NCBI GenBank assembly: GCA_024682395.1
Contig: JAIKZH010000045.1
Span: 1 to 58,587 of the forward strand
Direction of reading: 5' to 3'
Length of the DNA stretch: 58,587 nt
Source: Bacteroidaceae bacterium
GTDB taxonomy: Bacteria > Bacteroidota > Bacteroidia > Bacteroidales > Bacteroidaceae
The translations under genes and the position numbers were made by a program. The notes under the pieces are model-generated. The model saw only the letters and a program-made list of their open reading frames with translations. It was not told the DNA's origin and did no database searches. Below, one piece after another: positions 46,662-55,092 of the stretch (positions within the stretch are counted from its first letter, which is position 1; every line of letters starts with the position of its first letter).

Positions 46662-48110
46662 ATGGAACTCAAACCACAAATCGTGTTTGACTACTTTGCA
46701 CAAATCAATAAAGTGCCACGACCTTCAAAACACGAAGAAAAAATAATGGAATTTCTTCATCAATTTGCTATAAATGAAGGGTTAGAATATAAAACAGACA
46801 AAACTGGAAACATACTGATATCTAAAAAGGCATCACTGGGCATGGAAAACGTTCCAACTGTTATCCTGCAATGCCACATGGATATGGTTTGCGAAAAAAA
46901 CTCCGACAAAATAATTAATTTTGAAACCGACCCAATTGAAAGTTATGTTGACGGAGAATGGATGCGTGCACAAGGTACCACCTTAGGGGCCGACGATGGC
47001 ATTGGTATGGCTATGGCTATGGCTATTCTTACCGACAAGAACATCAAACACGGTCCTATCGAGTGTTTGTTCACACGTGATGAAGAAACAGGACTAACTG
47101 GAGCCGAAGCTTTGGAAAGTGGATTCATGACTGGAAAATACTTGATTAATCTGGATAGCGAAGATGAAGGCGAAATCTTTATAGGATGTGCTGGCGGTGT
47201 TAACACCGAAATTGAGTTTCACTACACAGAACAAGCCGTTCCGCAAAATTACTTCCCTATGCGAATAATCGTTGATAAACTCATTGGAGGACATAGCGGA
47301 GACGATATTAATAAAAACAGAGCTAACGCCAATAAATTACTGGCACGTATCCTATATAAGGTTATCGATAAATACGACCTAAAACTAATCAGTATCAACG
47401 GAGGAAACCTTCACAATGCCATCCCACGACATGCTGAAGCCATTATTGCCGTTCCCGACAATAAAAAACATGAACTTCGAATTGATTTCAACATCATGGC
47501 TTCTGAAATACAGAACGAATATCACACAACAGAACCTAATGCTGAATTCATAATGGAAAGTACCGACAAGCACTCCACATGTATTGACGACACTACCGCC
47601 CATAACTTGATAGCATCATTAATGGCTGTACACCACGGTGTTTATGAATGGAGCCAAGACATTCCTCACTTCGTAGAAACATCATCAAACCTCGCAAGTA
47701 TTAAAATCATAGAATCTGGAACTATAAAAATAGTAACAAGTCAACGTAGTTCCACTGAAAGCCAACTCGAACATATGTCGAACGTTGTTGCTGCCACATT
47801 CCGACTTGCTGGAGCTGATGTAACAATACACGACGGATATCCAGGATGGAAGCCTAACCCTAATTCCAAGATATTAAAAGTCGCAACAGACAAATACAAA
47901 GAATTATTTCACAAAGAACCAAAAGTCCGCGCCATACACGCAGGACTTGAATGTGGATTATTCTCAAAGAAATATCCTGAGTTAGATATGATCAGCATTG
48001 GTCCTACCCTCAAAGGTGTCCACTCTCCTGATGAATGCCTTAACATCCCATCGGTTAACTTAGTTTGGCAACACTTAGTTGCAATTATTGAAAACATACC
48101 AAATATCTAA
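46662..48110 (+). CDS. pepD: Aminoacyl-histidine dipeptidase (M20, PepD)
   Basis: The 482-residue enzyme hydrolyses Xaa-His and other dipeptides in the cytoplasm. Metal ligands appear in LQCHMDMVCEKN (His and Asp), GADDGIGMAMAMAI (bridging Asp) and TRDEETGLTGAEAL (Glu). The dimerisation/lid region and a final His-containing AIHAGLECGLFSKKYPELDM (ligand His) are in order. No signal peptide is present. The GH43 gene starts 24 nt after the stop, but the functions are unrelated. Confidence 0.94.
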   Translation: MELKPQIVFDYFAQINKVPRPSKHEEKIMEFLHQFAINEGLEYKTDKTGNILISKKASLGMENVPTVILQCHMDMVCEKNSDKIINFETDPIESYVDGEWMRAQGTTLGADDGIGMAMAMAILTDKNIKHGPIECLFTRDEETGLTGAEALESGFMTGKYLINLDSEDEGEIFIGCAGGVNTEIEFHYTEQAVPQNYFPMRIIVDKLIGGHSGDDINKNRANANKLLARILYKVIDKYDLKLISINGGNLHNAIPRHAEAIIAVPDNKKHELRIDFNIMASEIQNEYHTTEPNAEFIMESTDKHSTCIDDTTAHNLIASLMAVHHGVYEWSQDIPHFVETSSNLASIKIIESGTIKIVTSQRSSTESQLEHMSNVVAATFRLAGADVTIHDGYPGWKPNPNSKILKVATDKYKELFHKEPKVRAIHAGLECGLFSKKYPELDMISIGPTLKGVHSPDECLNIPSVNLVWQHLVAIIENIPNI

Positions 48111-48134
48111 AACATTTTTATACCTATAAACAAC

Positions 48135-49133
48135 ATGAAGAAAATTATCACATCTCTCGCTGCTATCACACTGTTCAGCAGTGCAATAACAGCACAAACA
48201 ACATTAAAGAATACAGGCAATCCTTTATTTACAGACAACTACACAGCCGACCCAGCCCCTATGGTTGCTTCCGACGGCAAATTATATCTCTATTGCGGAC
48301 ATGACGAATGTTTCGAGGATAGTGTCGGATTCGAAGGACAATATGGTTTTAATATAACAGAATGGTTATGCTACTCCACTGAAGATATGCAAACATGGAC
48401 TTCACACGGAAGCATCATGAAACCTACCGATTTCAAATGGGCGAAAGGTGAAGCATGGGCAGCACAAGCAATTGAAAAAGACGGAAAATTCTATTTCTAC
48501 ACAACCGTACAAGCTGCCGACCCTCTTAATTGCAAATGTGTTGCTGTAGCTGTGGCCGACTCACCTACCGGACCATTCAAGGACGCAATAGGAAAACCTC
48601 TAGTTGAAGACAAAATGACTCCAAACGGAGAAAGAGGATGGTGGAACGATATTGACCCAACAATCCTTATCGACGACGATGGCACACCATGGCTCTGCTG
48701 GGGTAACGGGACATGCTTTCTTGCACGCCTAAAGAAAAACATGGTTGAAATTGACGGAGAAATAATCACACTTCCTATGCAAAACTACGTAGAAGGCCCA
48801 TGGTTGAGCAAAAGAAACGGATTATACTACCTCACTTATGCCTCTATGGGAAAAGGAAGCGAAACAATCTCATACGCCACTGCTAAAAACATTACAGGGC
48901 CATGGACTTTCCAAGGAGAACTAACTGGAAGCGGAAAAGATAGCTTCACAATACATCCAGGACTTATTAATTTCAAAGGAAAAGACTATCTCTTCTACCA
49001 CAACTCTACCCTCTCACTTAACGGATACGGACCTGCAACTGGACGCCGTAGTGTTTGCGTTGACAAACTGAAATACAATGCCGACGGAACCATGCAGAAA
49101 GTCATCCAAACCGAAAAAGGAGTAAGCAAATAA
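48135..49133 (+). CDS. GH43 glycoside hydrolase (beta-xylosidase / arabinofuranosidase type)
   Basis: The 332-residue protein has a signal peptide ending AITAQT and a single five-bladed GH43 domain. The catalytic triad residues are visible: base Asp in NYTADPAPMVASDGKLYLY, pKa-modulating Asp in WNDIDPTILIDDDG and acid Glu in YVEGPWLSKRNG. No extra CBM is present. GH43 enzymes of this size remove arabinose or xylose from arabinoxylan, which agrees with GH10-CE1, GH98 and GH115 elsewhere in the window, though it is not in one operon with them. Confidence 0.9.
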   Translation: MKKIITSLAAITLFSSAITAQTTLKNTGNPLFTDNYTADPAPMVASDGKLYLYCGHDECFEDSVGFEGQYGFNITEWLCYSTEDMQTWTSHGSIMKPTDFKWAKGEAWAAQAIEKDGKFYFYTTVQAADPLNCKCVAVAVADSPTGPFKDAIGKPLVEDKMTPNGERGWWNDIDPTILIDDDGTPWLCWGNGTCFLARLKKNMVEIDGEIITLPMQNYVEGPWLSKRNGLYYLTYASMGKGSETISYATAKNITGPWTFQGELTGSGKDSFTIHPGLINFKGKDYLFYHNSTLSLNGYGPATGRRSVCVDKLKYNADGTMQKVIQTEKGVSK

Positions 49134-49212
49134 AAAAACAACAATTATATAACCTGCTTTGAACTACAATAATAAAATAGTTAAACATTCTAAAATAAAT
49201 ATATACATACAA

Positions 49213-49242
49213 TTGATTGTAATAAATATTTTATTATCTTTG
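49213..49242 (+). promoter_or_regulatory. Promoter of the small secreted gene at 49268
   Basis: TTG at 49213-49215, a 19-nt spacer and TATCTTTG (49235-49242) match the Bacteroidota pattern; the ATG follows 25 nt later. Confidence 0.7.
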
Positions 49243-49267
49243 CAGACAAAATTCAATTAATAGAAAT

Positions 49268-49759
49268 ATGAAAAGATTATTTATTTCATTAATGCTCATC
49301 ATTGCTGTAGTATCACAAATGAGCGCACAAAGTCTATTCAAAAGAGTACACGACAACGCAACTGCTGTTGTCAATAACACTTCATCAAGCGAACAACAAA
49401 TTCAGATCAATCAATTCAAAGTGACTGCCCTCAACTATATAATGTCACAAGTTAAAAAGAACAAAGAAGAAAGAGATAGTTATTTCTATGATTCACAAGC
49501 CGTTAACCTATCATCTTTCATCACTGATTTTGAAACAAACATCATTAAGGCAAGACAAATCTCAACTGAAAAAAGACTTGCCGTAATTAAATGTTACAGA
49601 GAGGCTTCGTTGCAAAACCCATTGTTCCATGACACCAATAAAGAAAGAACATATTGCTATGTGAACGACACTAAGACATATACTCCTTTCTCTATTGACA
49701 CAGATTGGGAAAAAGCATACGATCAAGCAACTGAAAAAATCAAAGAAATTCTAAAATAG
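49268..49759 (+). CDS. Secreted protein of unknown function (163 aa)
   Basis: The product has a clear signal peptide (MKRLFISLMLIIAVVSQMSAQ). The mature part is helical and charged, rich in Asn, Gln and Lys (SSSEQQIQINQFKVTALNYI, YREASLQNP). Two cysteines are present. I do not recognise a family. It has its own promoter and terminator and forms the border between ordinary chromosome and the Rhs cassette region. Confidence 0.7.
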   Translation: MKRLFISLMLIIAVVSQMSAQSLFKRVHDNATAVVNNTSSSEQQIQINQFKVTALNYIMSQVKKNKEERDSYFYDSQAVNLSSFITDFETNIIKARQISTEKRLAVIKCYREASLQNPLFHDTNKERTYCYVNDTKTYTPFSIDTDWEKAYDQATEKIKEILK

Positions 49760-49781
49760 AATCACACTCTAAACAAGTAAT

Positions 49782-49819
49782 AATCAGCGTTCATACACCA
49801 ATATGAATGCTGATTTTTC
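49782..49819 (+). terminator. Terminator after the secreted-protein gene
   Basis: AATCAGCGTTCATA and TATGAATGCTGATT pair with one G-U around a 6-nt loop and run into TTTT. Confidence 0.82.
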
Positions 49820-49931
49820 ATTATCTCAACAAGACTAAAAAAACGACAACTCAACTAATATAGCTAGTAGCTTGTAAATAGAAAGTATCCACACGAAGTA
49901 CCGATATCTACAAACGAAAAATTATTTAGAT

Positions 49932-50399
49932 ATGAAGCACTACAGAATTCATTACAATAAATCCTATTCATTCCGAATAATTGGTCTATTTATAGCATTA
50001 TCGTTTTCATCATGTTGTAGAGACATAGACAAAAAAATCGAAGATTGTTATAATGCGAACGATACTGTGATATCGTTATCAGATCTATATCCTGAAGAAT
50101 GGGATACGCTTTATTATTTCAGTAATGCTTACAATCTTGAAATGATGGAGAAACGTGTCGAACCAATTATAGGAAAACTATACGAAGATGTTGGTGATAG
50201 AATACTAATCCTTAATAAAGAAAATGAAGTGGTCTATTATAAAGAATATTTTCCTAATTACGGACAAAAGAGAAAAGGAGCAGTTTTTTTATTTAAGGAT
50301 GACCCTGATATGATTGCCATTCCACGAGAAAAGACAAAATTCCTTATAAGGAAAAGGGATGAAGATTCATTCTGGATATTTTATATAGGTGAAAATTAA
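49932..50399 (+). CDS. Orphan immunity-like lipoprotein (155 aa)
   Basis: An N-terminal hydrophobic segment ends IALSFSSCCRDID, a probable lipoprotein box. The rest is acidic, with Tyr-rich strands (YPEEWDTLYYFSNAYN, ILILNKENEVVYYKEYFP). It is small, AT-rich, unlike known enzymes and directly precedes a repeat/promoter element and an RHS core fragment. Together these fit an immunity protein left from a lost toxin tip. The family is not recognised; function is inferred only from context. Confidence 0.55.
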   Translation: MKHYRIHYNKSYSFRIIGLFIALSFSSCCRDIDKKIEDCYNANDTVISLSDLYPEEWDTLYYFSNAYNLEMMEKRVEPIIGKLYEDVGDRILILNKENEVVYYKEYFPNYGQKRKGAVFLFKDDPDMIAIPREKTKFLIRKRDEDSFWIFYIGEN

Positions 50400-50515
50400 A
50401 TGAGTCAGGGTTTGGAGTGGAATTCCTTTAACAAACAAAAACGGGAAATGAATATTTACGCAAAGAAACTTCCTCGTACTGTTTCTAATTGAAAATAACA
50501 TAAACTCTATATAAT

Positions 50516-50586
50516 CCCCCCCACAAACTTGTGCAACCAATATAAAAGTTGTACCTTTGTGGGGGAAAATAAAAAGTGCTCTTTGA
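50516..50586 (+). repeat. Cassette-boundary promoter repeat, copy 1
   Basis: About 70 nt shared with 54776-54842. It is an inverted repeat (CCCACAAA / TTTGTGGG outside, GTGCAAC / GTTGTAC inside), ending in a CTCTTTGAA tail. It contains a perfect promoter layout: CTTG (50528-50531), 20 nt, TACCTTTG (50552-50559). An RHS fragment begins immediately after. Confidence 0.75.
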
Positions 50587-50925
50587 AACATAGGCTACGA
50601 TGCCAATGGTAATCCCGCCCTTGTAGAGAACGACTCCACAAGTGAGACACGAGAACTCTATTGGGATGAAGACAACCGCCTGATGGTACTGTCCGATAAC
50701 GGCAAGACAAGTCGCTATACATACAATCACTCAGGTGAACGTATAGTAAAGAGTCATGGCACGATGGAAGGCGTGTATATCAACGGAGCCCCACAAGGCA
50801 TCACGTTCCACGAGACCGATGACTTCACGCTATATCCGGCAAGTATCATCAGTGTAAGCAAGAACCGCTACACCAAGCATTATTTCATTGGAAGTAAACG
50901 TATTGTTGAAATTACTTATGTCTGA
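50587..50925 (+). pseudogene. RHS core fragment (YD-repeat region)
   Basis: Directly after the boundary repeat an open frame reads GYDANGNPALVENDSTSET, then ELYWDEDNRLMVLSDNGKTS and YTYNHSGERIVKSHGTMEGV, which are YD/RHS repeats, and closes at HYFIGSKRIVEITYV with a stop. A TGA precedes it in frame and there is no natural start, so this is a piece of the middle of an RHS protein about 110 residues long. It is clearly richer in G+C than its AT-rich neighbours. It could be a recombination target for tip exchange rather than a working gene. Confidence 0.75.
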
Positions 50926-50994
50926 TAAATCAGATAGTCAAAAAATCCAACAAATTGACAAATATTGGAACGAATATAATAAAGTAGAAAATAG

Positions 50995-51426
50995 ATGAAA
51001 AAATATATAGTCATATTTATATGTATCCTTCTTATAGGGATGTTTCTCCTTATTCTTCCTTTGATTGTGTTTGTGTTTATGAATTCTCACAACAATCAAA
51101 TTAATTTTGATATCAATTCTGCAACTGTTACTCACAAAGAAGACAGAGAACTATACCGTCTATGTCTTTATAGCGACAGTTTGGAAGAATATTATTATAT
51201 TAAGTTAAAAGAAGGACACGAAGCCGTACGAGAAATATCATTAATAGATGTTGATACTAATTATCTCATTACAGATTGGCATGAAAATCAATTAACAAAA
51301 ATTCCATTATGTCCTAACAGAATCTATAAATTAGAAAACTCTTCAAATGGTGATTGCGGTCCCGGAATTGTTACGTTTATGACAGATTCACTTGGAAAAC
51401 CAAGTTATGAAATTGATTATGAATAA
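50995..51426 (+). CDS. Membrane-anchored immunity-like protein (143 aa)
   Basis: The protein has one N-terminal transmembrane helix (IVIFICILLIGMFLLILPLI) and an extracytoplasmic domain with short strands (ELYRLCLYSDSLEEYYYIKL, CPNRIYKLENSSNGDCGPGI). It follows an RHS fragment by 69 nt and ends in a stop codon that belongs to a repeated boundary sequence (51424-51453). No family is recognised. The size, membrane anchor and place fit an immunity protein against a periplasm-acting toxin. Confidence 0.55.
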   Translation: MKKYIVIFICILLIGMFLLILPLIVFVFMNSHNNQINFDINSATVTHKEDRELYRLCLYSDSLEEYYYIKLKEGHEAVREISLIDVDTNYLITDWHENQLTKIPLCPNRIYKLENSSNGDCGPGIVTFMTDSLGKPSYEIDYE

Positions 51427-51453
51427 GTATTGATTTGGGCATTCCCCAGTTCA
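51424..51453 (+). repeat. Inter-cassette boundary repeat, copy 1
   Basis: TAAGTATTGATTTGGGCATT followed by CCCCAGTTC recurs at 53222-53256 and, more loosely, 56521-56556. Here and at 53222 it starts with the stop codon of the preceding gene. TGGG and CCCA can pair. Confidence 0.6.
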
Positions 51454-51645
51454 AAGCAACCTATTAATAAGCAACATTTAATACAAACTTTAAATAATTC
51501 ATTACAAATAAATAGAAACAGACATGGTGATGTTCAAGAACTTATTTTATCTATTACATATATATGTCAATATAATAATCTAAGTATCTTATACCCATAT
51601 GGTGGAACAGATTTTGGTAGTTTTATGTTTTTCTGTTTACCCTAA
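51430..51645 (+). pseudogene. Short residual frame, possible fragment of an immunity or tip gene
   Basis: A frame without ATG (TTG at 51430) continues for 71 codons: HGDVQELILSITYICQYNNL then YPYGGTDFGSFMFFCLP. The conserved look of the C-terminal part suggests the end of a former protein. No family or start is evident, so it is listed as a remnant. Confidence 0.3.
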
Positions 51646-52632
51646 TACAAAAGGACATTATGTTTTTTCAAAAAAAAATAAATAATATGGATTACTCTCT
51701 ATTTGATGATGCAAAGTGCATTTCTATGATATACAATGATAAGATGCCGGATTTGCAAGATGTAGAAATTGTGAAAATGGAAATAGAACCAGGTGAAGAT
51801 GCGGTAATTTACATGAGTGTAGATACAAGGGAATTGCCACAGAATATACCATCTAAATGGTTGATACGAAAGGTTAATACAGTTCAATTTCTAATTATTT
51901 TTATTAGTATTGAATTTGTTGAATTTAATATAACAAATGGCATGAATTGCAGTATAGCCATTTCAAATAATAATGGTAAAAAACGTGTTTGCATTACAAA
52001 CAATACAGATAGAAATAAGATATGCTTTGACACAGAATCGATATCCGTAAAAAAAATCTCTGCATATGTTAAAAATACTTCAGCCCCTGCTGAATAGCAT
52101 TAGAACCAGTCCAAAGGATATGTGACGAATATGTTTGTTAAAGTTGGCAGTGCAAGATTATGTGTGTCAAGTTATTTCCTTTAGAGGAGTCTCCTGAGTA
52201 GGAACATACCCTAATACAAAACGTTATTATGTTTTTTCAAAAAAATAAATAATATGGATTACTCTTTATTTGATGATGTAAAGTGCATCTCTACGATATA
52301 CAAAGATAAGATGCCAGATTTACAAGATATAGAAATCTTAAAAATGGTAATAATTCCAGGAAAAGATGCAGAAATTCGTATATGCGTAGATACTACGGAA
52401 TTGCCACAGGAAATGCCATCTGAATGGTTAGAACAAAAGGCTACTAACGTTCAAATATGGATTGCTTTTATGGGTATTGAATTTATTGAATTCAATATAA
52501 CAAATGGTATGAATTGCAGTATGGCTCTTTCAAATAATAATGGTAAAAAACGTGTTTGCATTACAAACAATACAGATAAAAAAAGAATCTGCATTGATGC
52601 AAAATGGATATTTGCAAAAAAAATATCTGCAT
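51639..52632 (+). repeat. Tandem duplication of an immunity gene (two units)
   Basis: ACCCTAATACAAAA starts unit 1 at 51639 and unit 2 at 52208. Each continues through ATGTTTTTTCAAAAAAA, AATAATATGGATTACTC and a homologous gene of about 400 nt. The units differ at many positions, so the duplication is not recent. Confidence 0.85.
51687..52097 (+). CDS. Imm50-like immunity protein, copy 1
   Basis: From ATG at 51687 (MDYSLFDDAKCISMIYNDKM) the protein has 136 residues. The pattern PDLQDVEIVKMEIEPGEDAV, ELPQNIPSKW, VNTVQFLIIFISIEFVEFNI resembles the immunity family Imm50, with a Pro-x-x-Pro-x-Lys/Glu-Trp centre; this is from memory of the family pattern. It has no signal peptide, so it would protect in the cytoplasm. 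Its last residues (TSAPAE) fall in an inter-cassette repeat (GCCCCTGCT, also near 56446). A relative with many substitutions follows at 52254. Confidence 0.65.
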   Translation: MDYSLFDDAKCISMIYNDKMPDLQDVEIVKMEIEPGEDAVIYMSVDTRELPQNIPSKWLIRKVNTVQFLIIFISIEFVEFNITNGMNCSIAISNNNGKKRVCITNNTDRNKICFDTESISVKKISAYVKNTSAPAE

Positions 52633-52649
52633 GCGCTGTATGGCTATAA
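52254..52649 (+). CDS. Imm50-like immunity protein, copy 2
   Basis: The 131-residue protein starts MDYSLFDDVKCISTIYKDKM and follows copy 1 along its length (ELPQEMPSEWLEQKA, EFIEFNITNGMNC, NNNGKKRVCITNNTDK). It diverges in the C-terminal residues (IFAKKISACAVWL) and in the exposed middle strands, as expected of immunity paralogues that face different toxin variants. The two copies share the region upstream of their ATG. Confidence 0.65.
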   Translation: MDYSLFDDVKCISTIYKDKMPDLQDIEILKMVIIPGKDAEIRICVDTTELPQEMPSEWLEQKATNVQIWIAFMGIEFIEFNITNGMNCSMALSNNNGKKRVCITNNTDKKRICIDAKWIFAKKISACAVWL

Positions 52650-52737
52650 AACTATCCATTGGGAATTTGTTGCATTATAGGTGTACTGATTAAACCATCT
52701 TATGACTCAGGCTGAAAATTATTAAAACAAATATTGA

Positions 52738-53224
52738 ATGGTTAAACATATCTATTCCAATCTTACAAAAAAAGAAAATCTTAGCAAGATAACTGTATTA
52801 GTTTGTTTTCTTTTATGCTTGACATCTTGTAAAAGATATAAAGATTTTAGAGATGTGGGAGTGTGGAAACATTTATCTGATTATGAGTGTGTTGACGGAT
52901 ACACAAGAGTCGGAGATAAAATATATGGAGGCAACTATTATGGAATACAAATATGGGATATCACCAAGCCTATGAAGGGGGGGTGACGTCGAGACATTTT
53001 GTGTTTGCGAGGGAAGCCAATATGCAAAAGACAAGAATCACGTTTATTATCCAATAAGAATAATTTGTGAAGATGCTGACGAGTTTGGAGGATGTTATTT
53101 CTTGGAATACGTCATATCTGGAATAAAACCTTCTGATTTTAGATATATAGGAAATGGCTACGGAACAGATGGGTATGACTTGGTTTATGAAGGGAAAATA
53201 GTTCCATGGAGTAAAAAGCAATAA
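52738..53224 (+). pseudogene. DKNYY-like lipoprotein split by a frameshift in a G7 tract
   Basis: Frame 1 from 52738 encodes a lipoprotein signal (VLVCFLLCLTSCKRYKDF) and YTRVGDKIYGGNYYGIQIWD, and hits TGA right after seven G (52977-52983). Shifted by one base the reading continues as GGDVETFCVCEGSQYAKDKN, HVYYPIRIICEDADEFG, FRYIGNGYGTDGYDLVYEGK to a TAA at 53222-53224. YAKDKNHVYYP is the DKNYY-type motif. With six G the two parts join into one protein of about 161 residues. It is either phase-variable, recently broken, or a sequencing error. Confidence 0.75.
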
Positions 53225-53256
53225 GTACAGATTTGGCATGTCCCAGTTCTTTAAAT
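53222..53256 (+). repeat. Inter-cassette boundary repeat, copy 2
   Basis: TAAGTACAGATTTGGCATGT followed by CCCAGTTCTTTAAAT; again begins at the stop codon of the preceding frame. See 51424-51453 and 56521-56556. Confidence 0.6.
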
Positions 53257-53270
53257 GACAATATAAAACG

Positions 53271-54158
53271 ATGAAAAATATAATATTAATATTGATTATA
53301 TTATTAGGGATAACAGGATGTTCGCAATTAAGAATTGTTGAAATAATTACTGTAGTGGACGATGATATTGATGTAGATTATCCTAAGAAATTGTGTCTGG
53401 AGAAATATGATGAGACTGCATATTCTACATTATCTTGGGCTATGCCTACATATGAACAGTTTGTTTATCATCTCTATTATGCTAACAGATATCATTATGA
53501 TCAAGCTGCATATTTTTTATATGTTACAGTGAACGGTCATTTTTCAACTTTAAATAGAATAGCAGATAACGCAGACACCCTTTATTATCAGCCCATAAGA
53601 ATGAGTAAGGAATGCTTTAATTTTATTTACTCATATTTGGACTGTACAAAAGATAGTAATGATTATGTATATGATTGGGAAATGACAAAGTTGTATAGAG
53701 ATGGTATTTATTTGCCAAAAGATTCAATTATGAGTCATTATTATTACTTTCGTTCCAAGCCATCTAAAATACATGATAAATTGGCTCTTAAAACATGGGA
53801 TAAGATTTGGAAATATGGTAATGGGTATAACCCAAAAGCAAATGAAGAACTTCACGAAAAATATGATAATAATGGAATTCAAGCATTGGAGGATATAATT
53901 AATAATGGTTCCGACGAAGAAATATTAATTAAAAGACTTATTGCATATGGAGAAACCGCTTTATATGACAGTTGTAAAACGAAGTTAGGATGTGAGGGTT
54001 ATATATATGCATCATTTCTAATGGCATATAATTATCATTACAAGCCCGCATACAAGAATTTTGCAGAGTCGTTATTGAGTTTCTATAATGAAAACCATTT
54101 GTATGTAGATGAAAAAACATCACAGATAATAGAGTATTGCATGGAAAAAGGAAAATAA
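53271..54158 (+). CDS. Lipoprotein of unknown function (295 aa) in the cassette array
   Basis: The signal (IILGITGCSQLR-like, Cys 17) marks a lipoprotein. The body is helical and rich in Tyr (YEQFVYHLYYANRYHYDQAA, KPAYKNFAESLLSFYNENHL). The last third resembles short helical repeats (DIINNGSDEEILIKRLIAYG). I do not recognise a family. Position directly after a boundary repeat and ahead of another anchored protein supports a cassette origin. It could be immunity or an unrelated cargo. Confidence 0.55.
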   Translation: MKNIILILIILLGITGCSQLRIVEIITVVDDDIDVDYPKKLCLEKYDETAYSTLSWAMPTYEQFVYHLYYANRYHYDQAAYFLYVTVNGHFSTLNRIADNADTLYYQPIRMSKECFNFIYSYLDCTKDSNDYVYDWEMTKLYRDGIYLPKDSIMSHYYYFRSKPSKIHDKLALKTWDKIWKYGNGYNPKANEELHEKYDNNGIQALEDIINNGSDEEILIKRLIAYGETALYDSCKTKLGCEGYIYASFLMAYNYHYKPAYKNFAESLLSFYNENHLYVDEKTSQIIEYCMEKGK

Positions 54159-54205
54159 AAAGGGAAATATGTCGCAGAATCTAAAAAAATACAAACCATT
54201 TATTT

Positions 54206-54688
54206 ATGAATAAAAAAGTAAAAAACATATTAATCATCATTGGTATAGCTATATTATGTGTTTGTGGATATTTTATATTTCACAAACCACTTTTGTATAA
54301 AAAACTCCAAGGAAGTTATAATCCTGTTCCAGAATATATGTATATTGTTAGAAATGTTGATTTCAAGCCTTTGAGTTTGAATATCACATTTAATAAATCA
54401 AAAGTGGAATTACCAGTTATACAACTTGGTCAAGAAGGATTAACATATACGGAACTTAAGCAGTTAGAGGATGATTCAAAAGGGACATGGAAAATTATTA
54501 GTGAAAATCCTGATTCAATTTTGATAGAAACACCTAAGAGTTTATTAAACGGTAAATATGCAGTTTTCTTTAAAAAGGAACATCCCTTTGGAGAACCAGT
54601 TAGTTATCTCTTGATATTACAGAATGACTCAACTCGTTTTGGTTTCTCAAAGATTGTATTACCATATCCCAACATGGAATGGGAATAA
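54206..54688 (+). CDS. Membrane-anchored immunity-like protein (160 aa)
   Basis: One N-terminal transmembrane helix (ILIIIGIAILCVCGYFIF, residues 8-25) is followed by an extracytoplasmic beta-rich domain (LQGSYNPVPEYMYIVRNV, PLSLNITFNKSKVELPVI, YLLILQNDSTRFGFSKIVLP). It is 47 nt behind the lipoprotein gene and 87 nt ahead of the second promoter repeat. No family was recognised; membrane topology and neighbours suggest immunity toward a periplasmic toxin. Confidence 0.55.
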   Translation: MNKKVKNILIIIGIAILCVCGYFIFHKPLLYKKLQGSYNPVPEYMYIVRNVDFKPLSLNITFNKSKVELPVIQLGQEGLTYTELKQLEDDSKGTWKIISENPDSILIETPKSLLNGKYAVFFKKEHPFGEPVSYLLILQNDSTRFGFSKIVLPYPNMEWE

Positions 54689-54775
54689 CACATGCGTGAA
54701 TTGAAATCTTATGCGATTGTGGTATAATTATCTTTTTTTTAATAATGTTATTATCAACTTTACGAAAATAATCAT

Positions 54776-54842
54776 CCCCACAAACTTGTACAACAAACGT
54801 AAAAGTTGTACCTTTGTGGGAAAATAAAAAGAGCTCTTTGAA
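54776..54842 (+). repeat. Cassette-boundary promoter repeat, copy 2
   Basis: Copy of 50516-50586. The inner stem is perfect here (GTACAAC / GTTGTAC) whereas copy 1 has one G-T, and the outer CCCACAAA / TTTGTGGG is kept. Promoter elements: CTTG 54785-54788, 20 nt, TACCTTTG 54809-54816. The tail AAGAGCTCTTTGAA joins directly to a different part of an RHS core. Confidence 0.75.
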
Positions 54843-55084
54843 TTAAGGATGAAGAAACAGGGCTGTATTACTATGGTGCACGTTATATGCAACCAATCAC
54901 AAGTATCTGGTATGGAATTGACCCATTGACAGAGAAATATACAATAGAGGGAAATATTATTCAAATTAAAAATTCTAGTGGATATGATTCTATCATAGTT
55001 AATCTTTCTGACGCAGCATTAAAAATGGATCTATCATTTTATAATAAGTTAAAATCATTGTTTTACAAAAAACTTAATAAATAG
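54842..55084 (+). pseudogene. RHS core end with a short tip (orphan Rhs tip)
   Basis: After an in-frame TGA, the frame reads KDEETGLYYYGARYMQP, SIWYGIDPLTEKY, the conserved end of RHS cores, then changes to an AT-rich tip (GNIIQIKNSSGYDSIIVNLS) that stops after about 45 residues. Translation could begin at the Met in GARYM (54887), but no start codon of the RHS protein is present. The tip is too short for known toxins, so it is probably a remnant. A lipoprotein gene follows 8 nt later and would be its partner. Confidence 0.75.
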
Positions 55085-55092
55085 AAACGAAT

